Shown here: one piece after another, positions 17,019 through 24,450 of the stretch | Layout: every line of letters begins with the position of its first letter | Numbering within the stretch: position 1 is the first letter of the stretch | Assembly (NCBI GenBank): GCA_025163595.1 | Contig: CP104100.1 | Span: 4,077,733-4,141,732 of the forward strand | Source: Phaeobacter sp. G2 | GTDB lineage: Bacteria > Pseudomonadota > Alphaproteobacteria > Rhodobacterales > Rhodobacteraceae | DNA: 64,000 nt | Direction: 5' to 3' | Program-made: the position numbers and the translations under genes | Notes under the pieces: model-generated | What the model saw: only the letters and a program-made list of their open reading frames with translations | Databases searched by the model: none | Told to the model about the DNA's origin: nothing

Positions 17019-18937
17019 CAGCTGCGCCCAAACAGCCGTTCGATATCGGCAAGCTTCAGCTCCACATAGGTGGGGCGACCATGGTTGCATTGGCCGGAAT
17101 GCGGTGTTGCCTCCATTTCGCGCAGCAGCGCATTCATCTCTTCACCGCGCATGCGCCGACCGGACCGGATCGACCCGTGGCAGGCAACCCTGGACAGGAT
17201 CGCCTCCAGCCGCGCCTGCACCAGCTGGCTTTCGCCCTGGTCGTCCAGCTCATCCAGAATATCTTTTACCATGGCCTCTGCGTTCACCTCTCCCAGCAAT
17301 GCGGGGGTTTCACGCACGGCGAGGGCATTTCCGCCGAAAGCTTCCAACCCGAGGCCAAATTTCTTCAGCGCCTCCGCATGGGCCAAGATGCGCGCGCAGT
17401 CATTGCTGCCCAACTCAACAATCTCGGGGATCAACAAGGCCTGGGCCGCGACGCCATTCTCCGCCATCTGCTGCTTCAGCTTTTCATAGACCAGCCGCTC
17501 ATGGGCCGCATGTTGATCGACGATCACCATACCGTCAGCGGTCTGGGCGATGATGTAGTTTTCATGCACCTGCCCGCGTGCCGCCCCAAGCGGCAATTGC
17601 TCGGCCCCGGGGGCGGTGGTTTCGGGCGCATCCGACACGGGCCCCGGGGCCTCGGTTAGGCGGCCACTGTATTCTCCTTGCAGCTCGGCAAAGCCTTCGG
17701 TCTCCGGCGCGCCATATGTCAACGGCGGTGCTGGGGAAAACGCGGGGTGTTGCCCGGCATAGGACGCCGTCCGCGCCCCCATGGAGGGGCGATCCATCTG
17801 ATAGACCCGTGCCGCGCCGCTGGCGGTTGGCGCCTCTGGCCGCATTGCTCCCAATGTGGCGCCGGCCACCGTGGTCGAGGCCCGATGCCCGGCCTCGGCC
17901 AGGGCGTGTCGCAGTGCCGAAACAATCAGCCCACGCGCAAGCCCAGGATCGCGAAAACGCACTTCGGACTTCGCCGGATGTACATTCACATCCACCAGGG
18001 TAGGGTCACAGTCGATAAACAGCGCCGCCGCCGGATGGCGATCACGGCTGAGAAAATCAAAATAGGCCCCCCGCAGGGCTCCGGTCAGCATCTTGTCCTT
18101 GACCGGCCGCGAATTCACAAACAGGAACTGCGCCACCGCAGCCCCGCGCGAATAGGTCGGCAGGGCGGCATAGCCAAACAGGCGAATACCCTCGCGGGTG
18201 GCATCTATACGCAGCGCGTTTTCCGCAAATTCCCGCCCTAGCACCGAGGCCAGGCGCCCATGCAGCGCGTCAAACAAATCGCCAGTCAACGGATCTGCCC
18301 GAAAAGTCACCCGACCTTCACCGCCGCCAGAAACATCGCGCAGGGTGAACCCCACCGAAGGCTCTGCCATGGCGAGCCGTTTCACCACATCGCCAATCGC
18401 CTGGGATTCCGCCCGGTCCGTGCGCATGAACTTCAACCGTGCCGGGGTGGCATAAAACAAGTCGCTCAGCTCGACGATGGTGCCGGAGCGCAGGGCCGCA
18501 GGGCGCACCGGTTCCATCTTGCCCCCCGCCACCCGGATCTGCGCCGCATCATGGCCTTCGGCCCGGCTGGTTATGGTCAACCGCCCCACAGCACCCAGAC
18601 TTGGCAGCGCCTCGCCGCGAAAGCCAAAGGTATGGATATTCAGCAGATCGGTGCCATCAATTTTTGAGGTCGCATGGCGCGACAACGCCAGCGGCAGATC
18701 GCGGGAGGTCATGCCACAGCCATCATCCGTCACCCGGATCAGGGTCTTGCCGCCATCTGCGATCTCGATGGTTATACGCTGCGCGCCGGCATCAATGGCG
18801 TTTTCCACCAGTTCCTTGACGGCCGAGGCCGGGCGTTCCACCACCTCGCCAGCGGCGATCCGGTTGATTGCACTGTCATCAAGCTGACGAATGGTCGGGC
18901 GATCATGATCGCTGATATGGGGGTCTTGGCTGCTCAT
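17018..18937 (-). CDS. mutL: DNA mismatch repair protein MutL with endonuclease motif
   Basis: This 639-residue protein has the GHKL ATPase N-terminus ([34 protein letters not shown]), a variable linker at about 340-430 and a C-terminal dimerisation domain. The C-terminus has the endonuclease metal site [12 protein letters not shown], plus ACHGSIRSG and CNHGRP. It should therefore nick DNA itself in methyl-independent mismatch repair; E. coli MutL lacks this motif and relies on MutH. I chose the start at [10 protein letters not shown] because conservation begins soon after. A perfect LexA-type box lies 56-70 bp upstream of the start codon. It is the first gene of the mutL-rmuC-cyclase operon. 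Confidence 0.96.
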   Translation of the reverse strand: MSSQDPHISDHDRPTIRQLDDSAINRIAAGEVVERPASAVKELVENAIDAGAQRITIEIADGGKTLIRVTDDGCGMTSRDLPLALSRHATSKIDGTDLLNIHTFGFRGEALPSLGAVGRLTITSRAEGHDAAQIRVAGGKMEPVRPAALRSGTIVELSDLFYATPARLKFMRTDRAESQAIGDVVKRLAMAEPSVGFTLRDVSGGGEGRVTFRADPLTGDLFDALHGRLASVLGREFAENALRIDATREGIRLFGYAALPTYSRGAAVAQFLFVNSRPVKDKMLTGALRGAYFDFLSRDRHPAAALFIDCDPTLVDVNVHPAKSEVRFRDPGLARGLIVSALRHALAEAGHRASTTVAGATLGAMRPEAPTASGAARVYQMDRPSMGARTASYAGQHPAFSPAPPLTYGAPETEGFAELQGEYSGRLTEAPGPVSDAPETTAPGAEQLPLGAARGQVHENYIIAQTADGMVIVDQHAAHERLVYEKLKQQMAENGVAAQALLIPEIVELGSNDCARILAHAEALKKFGLGLEAFGGNALAVRETPALLGEVNAEAMVKDILDELDDQGESQLVQARLEAILSRVACHGSIRSGRRMRGEEMNALLREMEATPHSGQCNHGRPTYVELKLADIERLFGRS

Positions 18938-18963
18938 ACCGCTAAATTTAGCAGCTTCCCACG

Positions 18964-19007
18964 ATTCTACCACAGGGTCTGGTGCAAAAAACGAACAAGA
19001 GGGGAAC
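18964..19007 (-). promoter_or_regulatory. LexA (SOS) box and promoter of mutL-rmuC
   Basis: On the minus strand GTTC-CCCTCTT-GTTC (18993-19007) is a perfect match to the alphaproteobacterial LexA site GTTC-N7-GTTC. A -10-like TAGAAT lies downstream at 18969-18964. The box covers the -35 region, as expected for repression. The mutL ATG is at 18937. Confidence 0.72.
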
Positions 19008-19060
19008 AAAAATATGCTCCCCACTCTGTGGTCTAACCTGTCAGCCTGCTGCGGTCTGCG

Positions 19061-19990
19061 TCAGACGCCCACCGGCGCGCCGGACCGGCCACGACAGGGA
19101 CCAAAACGGGCGGCAATGGCCAGGATCACCCCAGAAACCGTGGCAATCATGCCCGCAGCGCTAACAGCATCTGCCGCCCCCAGCCACAGCGGCCCAAACC
19201 CTGCAAAGATATAGCCCAGCACCGCCGAAAGCACCGCAAAGAGAACACTCCAGGCAATCTGCGCTTCCAACCGGTTGGTCATCATGCGCGCCGCCGCGGG
19301 CGGGCAGATAAACATGGCGATCACGATGATCGAGCCCACCGCATCAAAAGCCGCCACAGCGGCGACAGCGGCGGTAATCACCAGTCCCAGCCCCAACAGA
19401 TTGGTGCGGATCCCCATGGTGCGGGCAAAGCCTTCATCAAAGGTGGAGATTTTCAACGCCCGCCAGAACAGTGCAATGAACAGACAAACCCCGACCAGCG
19501 TCAGCGCCATACGCGGCAGCTCAGCCGGGATATAGCGCAGCGCCTCCGGGTCCAGCAGCGAGGCCCAGCCGGTGGCATCCAGCCAGATCAGGCTTTCCAG
19601 GTTGCCATAAAGCGCATGTTCCACATCCAGATGCACCGCTGAGGTATCACTTTGTTCCAGCAACAACACCCCGGCGGCAAACATGGAGGTAAACACCACG
19701 CCCATGGCTGCGCCCGGCTCAATCCGACCCAGACGGCGGATTGCTTCGATCATCACCACGGCAAAAACTGCTGCCGCCGCCGCGCCCAGCATCATCGGCC
19801 AGGCGGCGATCATCCCGGTCACCAAAAAGGCCACAACAATGCCCGGCAGCACCACATGGCTGATGGCATCGCCGATCAGGGCCTGTCGCCGCAACAACAG
19901 GAAGTTCCCCGGCAAGGCACAGGCCACGGCGGCAAAAATGCCAATCAGCATTGGCGTCAGCGACAGGGGCACAAACTCTTCACCGCTCAT
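19061..19990 (-). CDS. sitD: Manganese/zinc ABC transporter permease (SitD-like)
   Basis: This 309-residue member of the ABC-3 permease family has about eight to nine membrane helices. The family's cytoplasmic coupling segment is seen in LLLRRQALIGDAISHVVLPG. It overlaps the preceding permease gene by four bases (ATGA). As the last gene of a binding protein-ATPase-permease-permease operon it forms the channel with SitC. The metal is judged from the binding protein and operator to be manganese. Confidence 0.85.
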   Translation of the reverse strand: MSGEEFVPLSLTPMLIGIFAAVACALPGNFLLLRRQALIGDAISHVVLPGIVVAFLVTGMIAAWPMMLGAAAAAVFAVVMIEAIRRLGRIEPGAAMGVVFTSMFAAGVLLLEQSDTSAVHLDVEHALYGNLESLIWLDATGWASLLDPEALRYIPAELPRMALTLVGVCLFIALFWRALKISTFDEGFARTMGIRTNLLGLGLVITAAVAAVAAFDAVGSIIVIAMFICPPAAARMMTNRLEAQIAWSVLFAVLSAVLGYIFAGFGPLWLGAADAVSAAGMIATVSGVILAIAARFGPCRGRSGAPVGV

Positions 19991-21192
19991 GACATCACCT
20001 CGCGTGGGCCACCGATCTGGCGGTCGATTTCCTGAATTTGATCCTGCGTCAGCACCGTTTCAATGTCGCGTAGCCCATCATATAGCGCCGCTGCCGCCTC
20101 ATGGGTGATATCACTGCGCACCACTTGCCAGCGGCGCTCGTCGCGCAGCGCCTTGGCAGCGCGGGCGCGGCCCCTGGCGGTTGCCACCCCATCGGCGCGA
20201 GTCAGTCCTGCGCGGCGCAACAATCGCAGAGTGAGGCTCTCGTAGATTGCCTGGCCCTGCGCCAGCGCCAACAGCCCCTGACGCAGATGCACCCGGCGCT
20301 GGAACCGCAGATGGCGCAGCACTGCCGCCAGTACACCGCGATTGGGTGCCAGAAACAGGGACAGCACAAAGAAGGCAAAACTAACCAGAACAATCAGCGG
20401 CCCCGTCGGCAGGTTGGGCGCCGAGGCGGACAGGGCCGCCCCCAGATAGGCAGCCACACCGCCAAACAGGCCGGCAAGAAAGACCACATGGTCGGATCGT
20501 TCCGACCAGAACCGCGCGGTAACAGCGGGAATGATCAGCAGCGCCACGATCAGGATCAGTCCGACAATTTTCAACCCCACAACAGTGACCGCCATGACCA
20601 GCCCCATCATCAGCATGTCGATACGATCTACCGGCAGGCCACGGGCGGCGGCATATTCGGGATCAAAAGCCACCAGGGTCATCGGCCTGCGCATCAGCAA
20701 AACCAGCAACAGCGTCACAGCCCCGCCTGCCGCAATCACCACCGCATCACTATACAGCATGCCCGCAGTAGAGCCGAGCAGGAAGCCCTCCAGCCCCGCC
20801 TGACGTCCGACACCAAGCGTTTGAATAACCGTCAGCAATACAATGCCAAGGCCAAAGAACACCGACAGAACCGCACCAATAGCGGCGTCCTCGGCCAGGC
20901 GTGTGTTGCGGGTCAGCCAGTTCATGCACCACAGGCCAATCGCAGCAGAAACCGCCGAGCCCAGCAAAAGCCCCGCCAGATTGCGGCCATCCCCCCCGGC
21001 GAAGGCCATCACCAGAAAGGCGATGCAGACACCGGGCAAGGTGGCGTGACTGACCGCGTCCGAGACCAGCGCGCGTTTGCGCAGAAACAAAAAGGTGCCC
21101 GTGATCCCCGCCGAGGTGCCCAAAAGCGCGGCCCCCAGGGCAACAAGCGTGGCATTATAGCCGAGCTGAAGCAGCAGAGCGTCCAGTAGCAT
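19987..21192 (-). CDS. sitC: Manganese/zinc ABC transporter permease with C-terminal cytoplasmic extension (SitC-like)
   Basis: This 401-residue protein has an ABC-3 permease core over about 1-290 (LFLRKRALVSDAVSHATLPG). It also has a hydrophilic tail of about 110 residues rich in Arg, Ala and Leu (LTLRLLRRAGLTRADG, ITHEAAAALYDGLRD) that looks like a winged-helix of the DtxR-linked kind sometimes fused to such permeases. AGGAG lies eight bases before the ATG. The tail may sense metal or regulate transport, but that is inference. The gene follows the ATPase gene by 13 bp. Confidence 0.83.
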   Translation of the reverse strand: MLLDALLLQLGYNATLVALGAALLGTSAGITGTFLFLRKRALVSDAVSHATLPGVCIAFLVMAFAGGDGRNLAGLLLGSAVSAAIGLWCMNWLTRNTRLAEDAAIGAVLSVFFGLGIVLLTVIQTLGVGRQAGLEGFLLGSTAGMLYSDAVVIAAGGAVTLLLVLLMRRPMTLVAFDPEYAAARGLPVDRIDMLMMGLVMAVTVVGLKIVGLILIVALLIIPAVTARFWSERSDHVVFLAGLFGGVAAYLGAALSASAPNLPTGPLIVLVSFAFFVLSLFLAPNRGVLAAVLRHLRFQRRVHLRQGLLALAQGQAIYESLTLRLLRRAGLTRADGVATARGRARAAKALRDERRWQVVRSDITHEAAAALYDGLRDIETVLTQDQIQEIDRQIGGPREVMS

Positions 21193-21205
21193 AGGGGTGC
21201 TCCTC

Positions 21206-22030
21206 TCAGACCTTGGCCAGTTGATCAATTTGCGAGGTTGCCAGCCGCCCGCCATAGGCCGCCTGCAGGGTCTCTTCGGTAAAGGCCTGGGCCACCGGGC
21301 CTTCGGCAATGCTGCGGGTGTTGATCAGGAAGACATTGTCGAAATACTCGGTGACGGTGGCCAGATCGTGATGCACCACCACCACGGTTTTCCCGGCCTC
21401 ACGCAGGGATTTCAAAACCGCGATAATCGCCTTTTCAGTGGCTGCATCCACCCCGGCAAAGGGTTCGTCCAGCAGATACAGGTCCGCCCCCTGGGCCAGA
21501 GCACGGGCCAGAAACACCCGCTGCTGCTGACCACCCGAAAGCTGGCCAATCTGGCGGCTCGCAAAATCCGCCATGCCAACACGGGCAAGACAGTCCAAGG
21601 CTTTGGCGCGATGGGCGCGTTTGACCCGCCCCAACAGGCCCAGTTCGCGGTACAGCCCCATCAGAACCACATCGATCACCCGTGTCGGGAAATCCCAATC
21701 AACGCTGGCGCGCTGCGGCACATAGGCGATCCGGGCGCGTTGCTCTGCCAAAGAGCGGCCAAAAACTGTCACCCGGCCAGAGACAGGTGGAACAATGCCC
21801 AAGGCCGCTTTGAGCAGGGTTGATTTCCCCGCCCCATTGGGGCCGATGATCGCTGTCATCTGTCCCGGTTCAACGGTCATATCTACCGAGAATACCGCCG
21901 GTTTTTCACCGTAAGTTACGGTAAGGCCGCGAATGGCAAGGGGGCTTTGGGCGATCTTTGCATTCTGCGCCGCGCCGCTGTCCATATGGGCCGCAACCGG
22001 TGTTTCTACAATTTCTACTGTCACAGTCAT
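21206..22030 (-). CDS. sitB: Manganese/zinc ABC transporter ATP-binding protein (SitB-like)
   Basis: This 274-residue ATPase has Walker A GPNGAGKST, signature LSGGQQQRV and Walker B LYLLDEPFAGVD, followed by the H-loop VVVHHDL. It has a 30-residue N-terminal extension before the core (about residue 31). Its start overlaps the binding-protein stop by four bases. It powers import through the SitC/SitD permeases at the inner membrane. Confidence 0.88.
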   Translation of the reverse strand: MTVTVEIVETPVAAHMDSGAAQNAKIAQSPLAIRGLTVTYGEKPAVFSVDMTVEPGQMTAIIGPNGAGKSTLLKAALGIVPPVSGRVTVFGRSLAEQRARIAYVPQRASVDWDFPTRVIDVVLMGLYRELGLLGRVKRAHRAKALDCLARVGMADFASRQIGQLSGGQQQRVFLARALAQGADLYLLDEPFAGVDAATEKAIIAVLKSLREAGKTVVVVHHDLATVTEYFDNVFLINTRSIAEGPVAQAFTEETLQAAYGGRLATSQIDQLAKV

Positions 22031-22995
22031 AATCCCGCCGAAAGCTTTCCATCCATGCCGCGGGCCGGGGTTTCTACCGCCCCAAGCGCCCTGGCAATGC
22101 TTGTCATATTATGATCCAGCATCCCGAGGTATGTGCCCTCATAGGTGCCGTCAGCGCCCATCGCATCCGAAAACAGCTCCCCGCCGATAGAGACCTCATG
22201 CCCCTGGGCAGCCGCCCCTTCGATCAGGGCCCGCATGGAGCGATCAGAGACCGAGCTTTCGACAAAAACCGCTTTGATATCGCGTGAGACCAGCAGATCA
22301 ACCAGCTCGCCAATCCGGTTCAACCCGGCCTCTGACTGGGTGGAAATGCCCTGAATGCCCAGCACCTCAAATCCAAAGTCACGGCCAAAATAGCCAAAGG
22401 CATCATGGGCGGTCAGCAGGACGCGGTTGTTTTCCGGCACCTGAGACAGGACATCTGTCCCATAGGTGATCAGCCGGTCCAGGTCTGCCAGATGCCTCGC
22501 GGCATTGGCGGCAAAAACCTCTGCCGACTCGGGGCGCGCCGTGGTCAGGGCCTCTTGCACCTCTGCGACAACCAGTTTCCACAGCACGGGGGTCATCCAG
22601 ACATGGGGGTCATATTTGTCGGCATAGTCATCATGGCCCCGCAGCAGATCCTTTGGCAGCCCTTCCGCCACCGCCACCACTGGTCGCTTGCGTTCCAGAT
22701 CATGGAAAAAATCCTGCATCTGCGCCTCAAGGTACAGACCATGCCACAGCACCAGATCAGCCCGGGTCATGGCCACAATGTCCGAGCGCGTCTGACGATA
22801 GCCATGGGGATCCACCCCCGGTCCCATCAGGGCCTGGACCTTTACCGCATCGCCACCAATCTGACGCGCCGCATCTGCGATCATTCCAGTGGTCGCCACC
22901 ACTTTGAGCGGCGCCTCGGCCAGCACCCGGCCTGCGGTCATCGGCAAAGCCAGAAGCATCATCAGGCCCAGATAGGCAAAGTGTCTCATACGCAT
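22027..22995 (-). CDS. sitA: Manganese/zinc ABC transporter substrate-binding protein (SitA-like)
   Basis: This 322-residue cluster A-I binding protein has a signal peptide (about 1-26, ending TAGRVLAEA). The metal ligands are seen as His in VDPHGY, His in YDPHVWM, Glu in TQSEAG and Asp in LFSDAMG. The His-His-Glu-Asp set is that of manganese binders such as PsaA and MntC, and there is no His-rich loop as in ZnuA, so manganese is preferred over zinc. AGGAGG lies nine bases before the chosen ATG; a second ATG two codons later is possible. The promoter has a Fur/Mur-like palindrome. Confidence 0.85.
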   Translation of the reverse strand: MRMRHFAYLGLMMLLALPMTAGRVLAEAPLKVVATTGMIADAARQIGGDAVKVQALMGPGVDPHGYRQTRSDIVAMTRADLVLWHGLYLEAQMQDFFHDLERKRPVVAVAEGLPKDLLRGHDDYADKYDPHVWMTPVLWKLVVAEVQEALTTARPESAEVFAANAARHLADLDRLITYGTDVLSQVPENNRVLLTAHDAFGYFGRDFGFEVLGIQGISTQSEAGLNRIGELVDLLVSRDIKAVFVESSVSDRSMRALIEGAAAQGHEVSIGGELFSDAMGADGTYEGTYLGMLDHNMTSIARALGAVETPARGMDGKLSAGL

Positions 22996-23029
22996 GGGCC
23001 GGAGCCTCCTGTTTGTAGCGGGTGGGTTG

Positions 23030-23058
23030 AATATGAGAATGATTCTCAACTTAGTCAA
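23030..23058 (-). promoter_or_regulatory. sitABCD promoter with Fur/Mur box
   Basis: On the minus strand TTGACT (23058-23053) and CATATT (23035-23030) are spaced by exactly 17 bp. The perfect palindrome TGAGAAT-C-ATTCTCA (23034-23048) sits between them, a textbook repressor position. In Rhodobacteraceae the Fur-family protein Mur is known to control sit operons in response to manganese. Confidence 0.8.
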
Positions 23059-23198
23059 TGAAATTGCGACTTATTCGCAAGAAACTTCTCTGACGTTTGT
23101 CCAAAAGGTCAAAATCGGACCCGCCTCCTGCGTGGTTTACTTGCCAAGATGCCGCACCCGTGCGACTTTTGCGCAGAACTCTGTTGAGGATCCCCGGA

Positions 23199-24188
23199 AT
23201 GGAAAGCCAAACCTTGCAAGATACAAAACCGCTAGCACTGGCCCAGGAGCCCCGCAACCCGGGCATGGACCTGGATCTGGACTGGGTCGCAGGCGTGCAG
23301 GCCAATACTTCTGCGATCGAACGTCGCTGCGCCACGCTGCCTGCACGGCGCAGCGTCAAAAAGGACTATCAGGCCGCCTGGTTGCTCAAGGCGGTGACCT
23401 GCATCGACCTGACCACCCTGTCCGGGGATGATACCGAAGAGCGCGTGCGCAGGCTCTGCGCCAAGGCGCGTCAGCCGGTGCGCGGGGATATCCTGCAGGC
23501 GCTCGACATGCCGCCACTCACCACCGGGGCGGTCTGCGTCTATCACGAAATGGTCGCAGCAGCGGTTCAGGCACTGAAAGGCACCGACATTCCCGTCGCG
23601 GCGGTCTCCACCGGCTTTCCTGCCGGGCTGTCGCCCTTTCACCTGCGGGTCGCCGAGATCGAGGAAAGCGTCAAGGCGGGCGCCAAGGAGATCGACATCG
23701 TGATCTCGCGCCGCCATGTTCTGGCGGGCAATTGGCAGGCGCTGTATGATGAAATGCAGGCCTTTCGCGCGGCCTGCGGCGAGGCCCATGTCAAGGCGAT
23801 CCTCGCCACCGGAGAGCTGGGGTCGTTGCGCAATGTGGCGCGGGCCTCGCTGATCTGCATGATGGCCGGGGCGGATTTCATCAAGACCTCCACCGGCAAG
23901 GAGAGCGTCAACGCCACCCTGCCTGTCAGCCTGGTGATGATCCGCGCCATCCGCGACTATTACGACCGCACCGGCTTCCGCGTTGGCTACAAACCCGCCG
24001 GAGGTATTTCCAAGGCCAAGGATGCGCTGATCTATCTGTCGTTGATCAAGGAAGAGCTGGGAGATCGCTGGCTCCAGCCCGATCTGTTCCGCTTTGGCGC
24101 CTCCTCCCTGCTGAACGACATTGAACGTCAGCTGGAACACCACACCAGCGGTGCCTACTCTGCCAGCTACCGCCATGCGATGGCCTGA
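23199..24188 (+). CDS. deoC: Deoxyribose-phosphate aldolase
   Basis: This 329-residue cytoplasmic aldolase cleaves 2-deoxyribose 5-phosphate to acetaldehyde and glyceraldehyde 3-phosphate. It has the DeoC core VKAILATGEL and the Schiff-base lysine in DFIKTSTGKE, with a further lysine in VGYKPAGGI. Compared with the short bacterial enzyme it has an N-terminal extension of about 60-70 residues, as in eukaryotic-type DeoC. GAGGA lies upstream of the chosen ATG. The aldehyde dehydrogenase two genes downstream would oxidise the acetaldehyde produced, which fits a deoxynucleoside catabolic unit. Confidence 0.93.
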   Translation: MESQTLQDTKPLALAQEPRNPGMDLDLDWVAGVQANTSAIERRCATLPARRSVKKDYQAAWLLKAVTCIDLTTLSGDDTEERVRRLCAKARQPVRGDILQALDMPPLTTGAVCVYHEMVAAAVQALKGTDIPVAAVSTGFPAGLSPFHLRVAEIEESVKAGAKEIDIVISRRHVLAGNWQALYDEMQAFRAACGEAHVKAILATGELGSLRNVARASLICMMAGADFIKTSTGKESVNATLPVSLVMIRAIRDYYDRTGFRVGYKPAGGISKAKDALIYLSLIKEELGDRWLQPDLFRFGASSLLNDIERQLEHHTSGAYSASYRHAMA

Positions 24189-24192
24189 GCAG

Positions 24193-24450
24193 ATGCTGGA
24201 GCTGAGACCAAATTGTGAGTGCTGCGACCGCGATCTGCCGCCGCAGAGCCCAGAGGCCCGTATCTGCACCTTTGAGTGCACCTTCTGCGCCGATTGCGCC
24301 GACAACATCCTCAAAGGCACCTGCCCAAACTGCGGCGGCAATCTTGTGCCGCGCCCTCTTCGTCCCGCAGCGGCCCTGCTGCGCCATCCTGCCTCCAGCC
24401 AACGGGTGCTCAAACCCCAGGGCTGCACGGCTAAGGAGCCGATACAATGA
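24193..24450 (+). CDS. DUF1272 zinc-ribbon-like small protein
   Basis: This 85-residue protein starts MLELRPNCECCDRDLPP and has eight cysteines in CxxC-like pairs (CECC, CTFC, CADC, CPNC), typical of DUF1272 and presumably binding two zinc ions. It lies four bases after deoC, and its stop overlaps the aldehyde dehydrogenase start by four bases, so it is translationally coupled. Its function is not assigned. Confidence 0.83.
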   Translation: MLELRPNCECCDRDLPPQSPEARICTFECTFCADCADNILKGTCPNCGGNLVPRPLRPAAALLRHPASSQRVLKPQGCTAKEPIQ

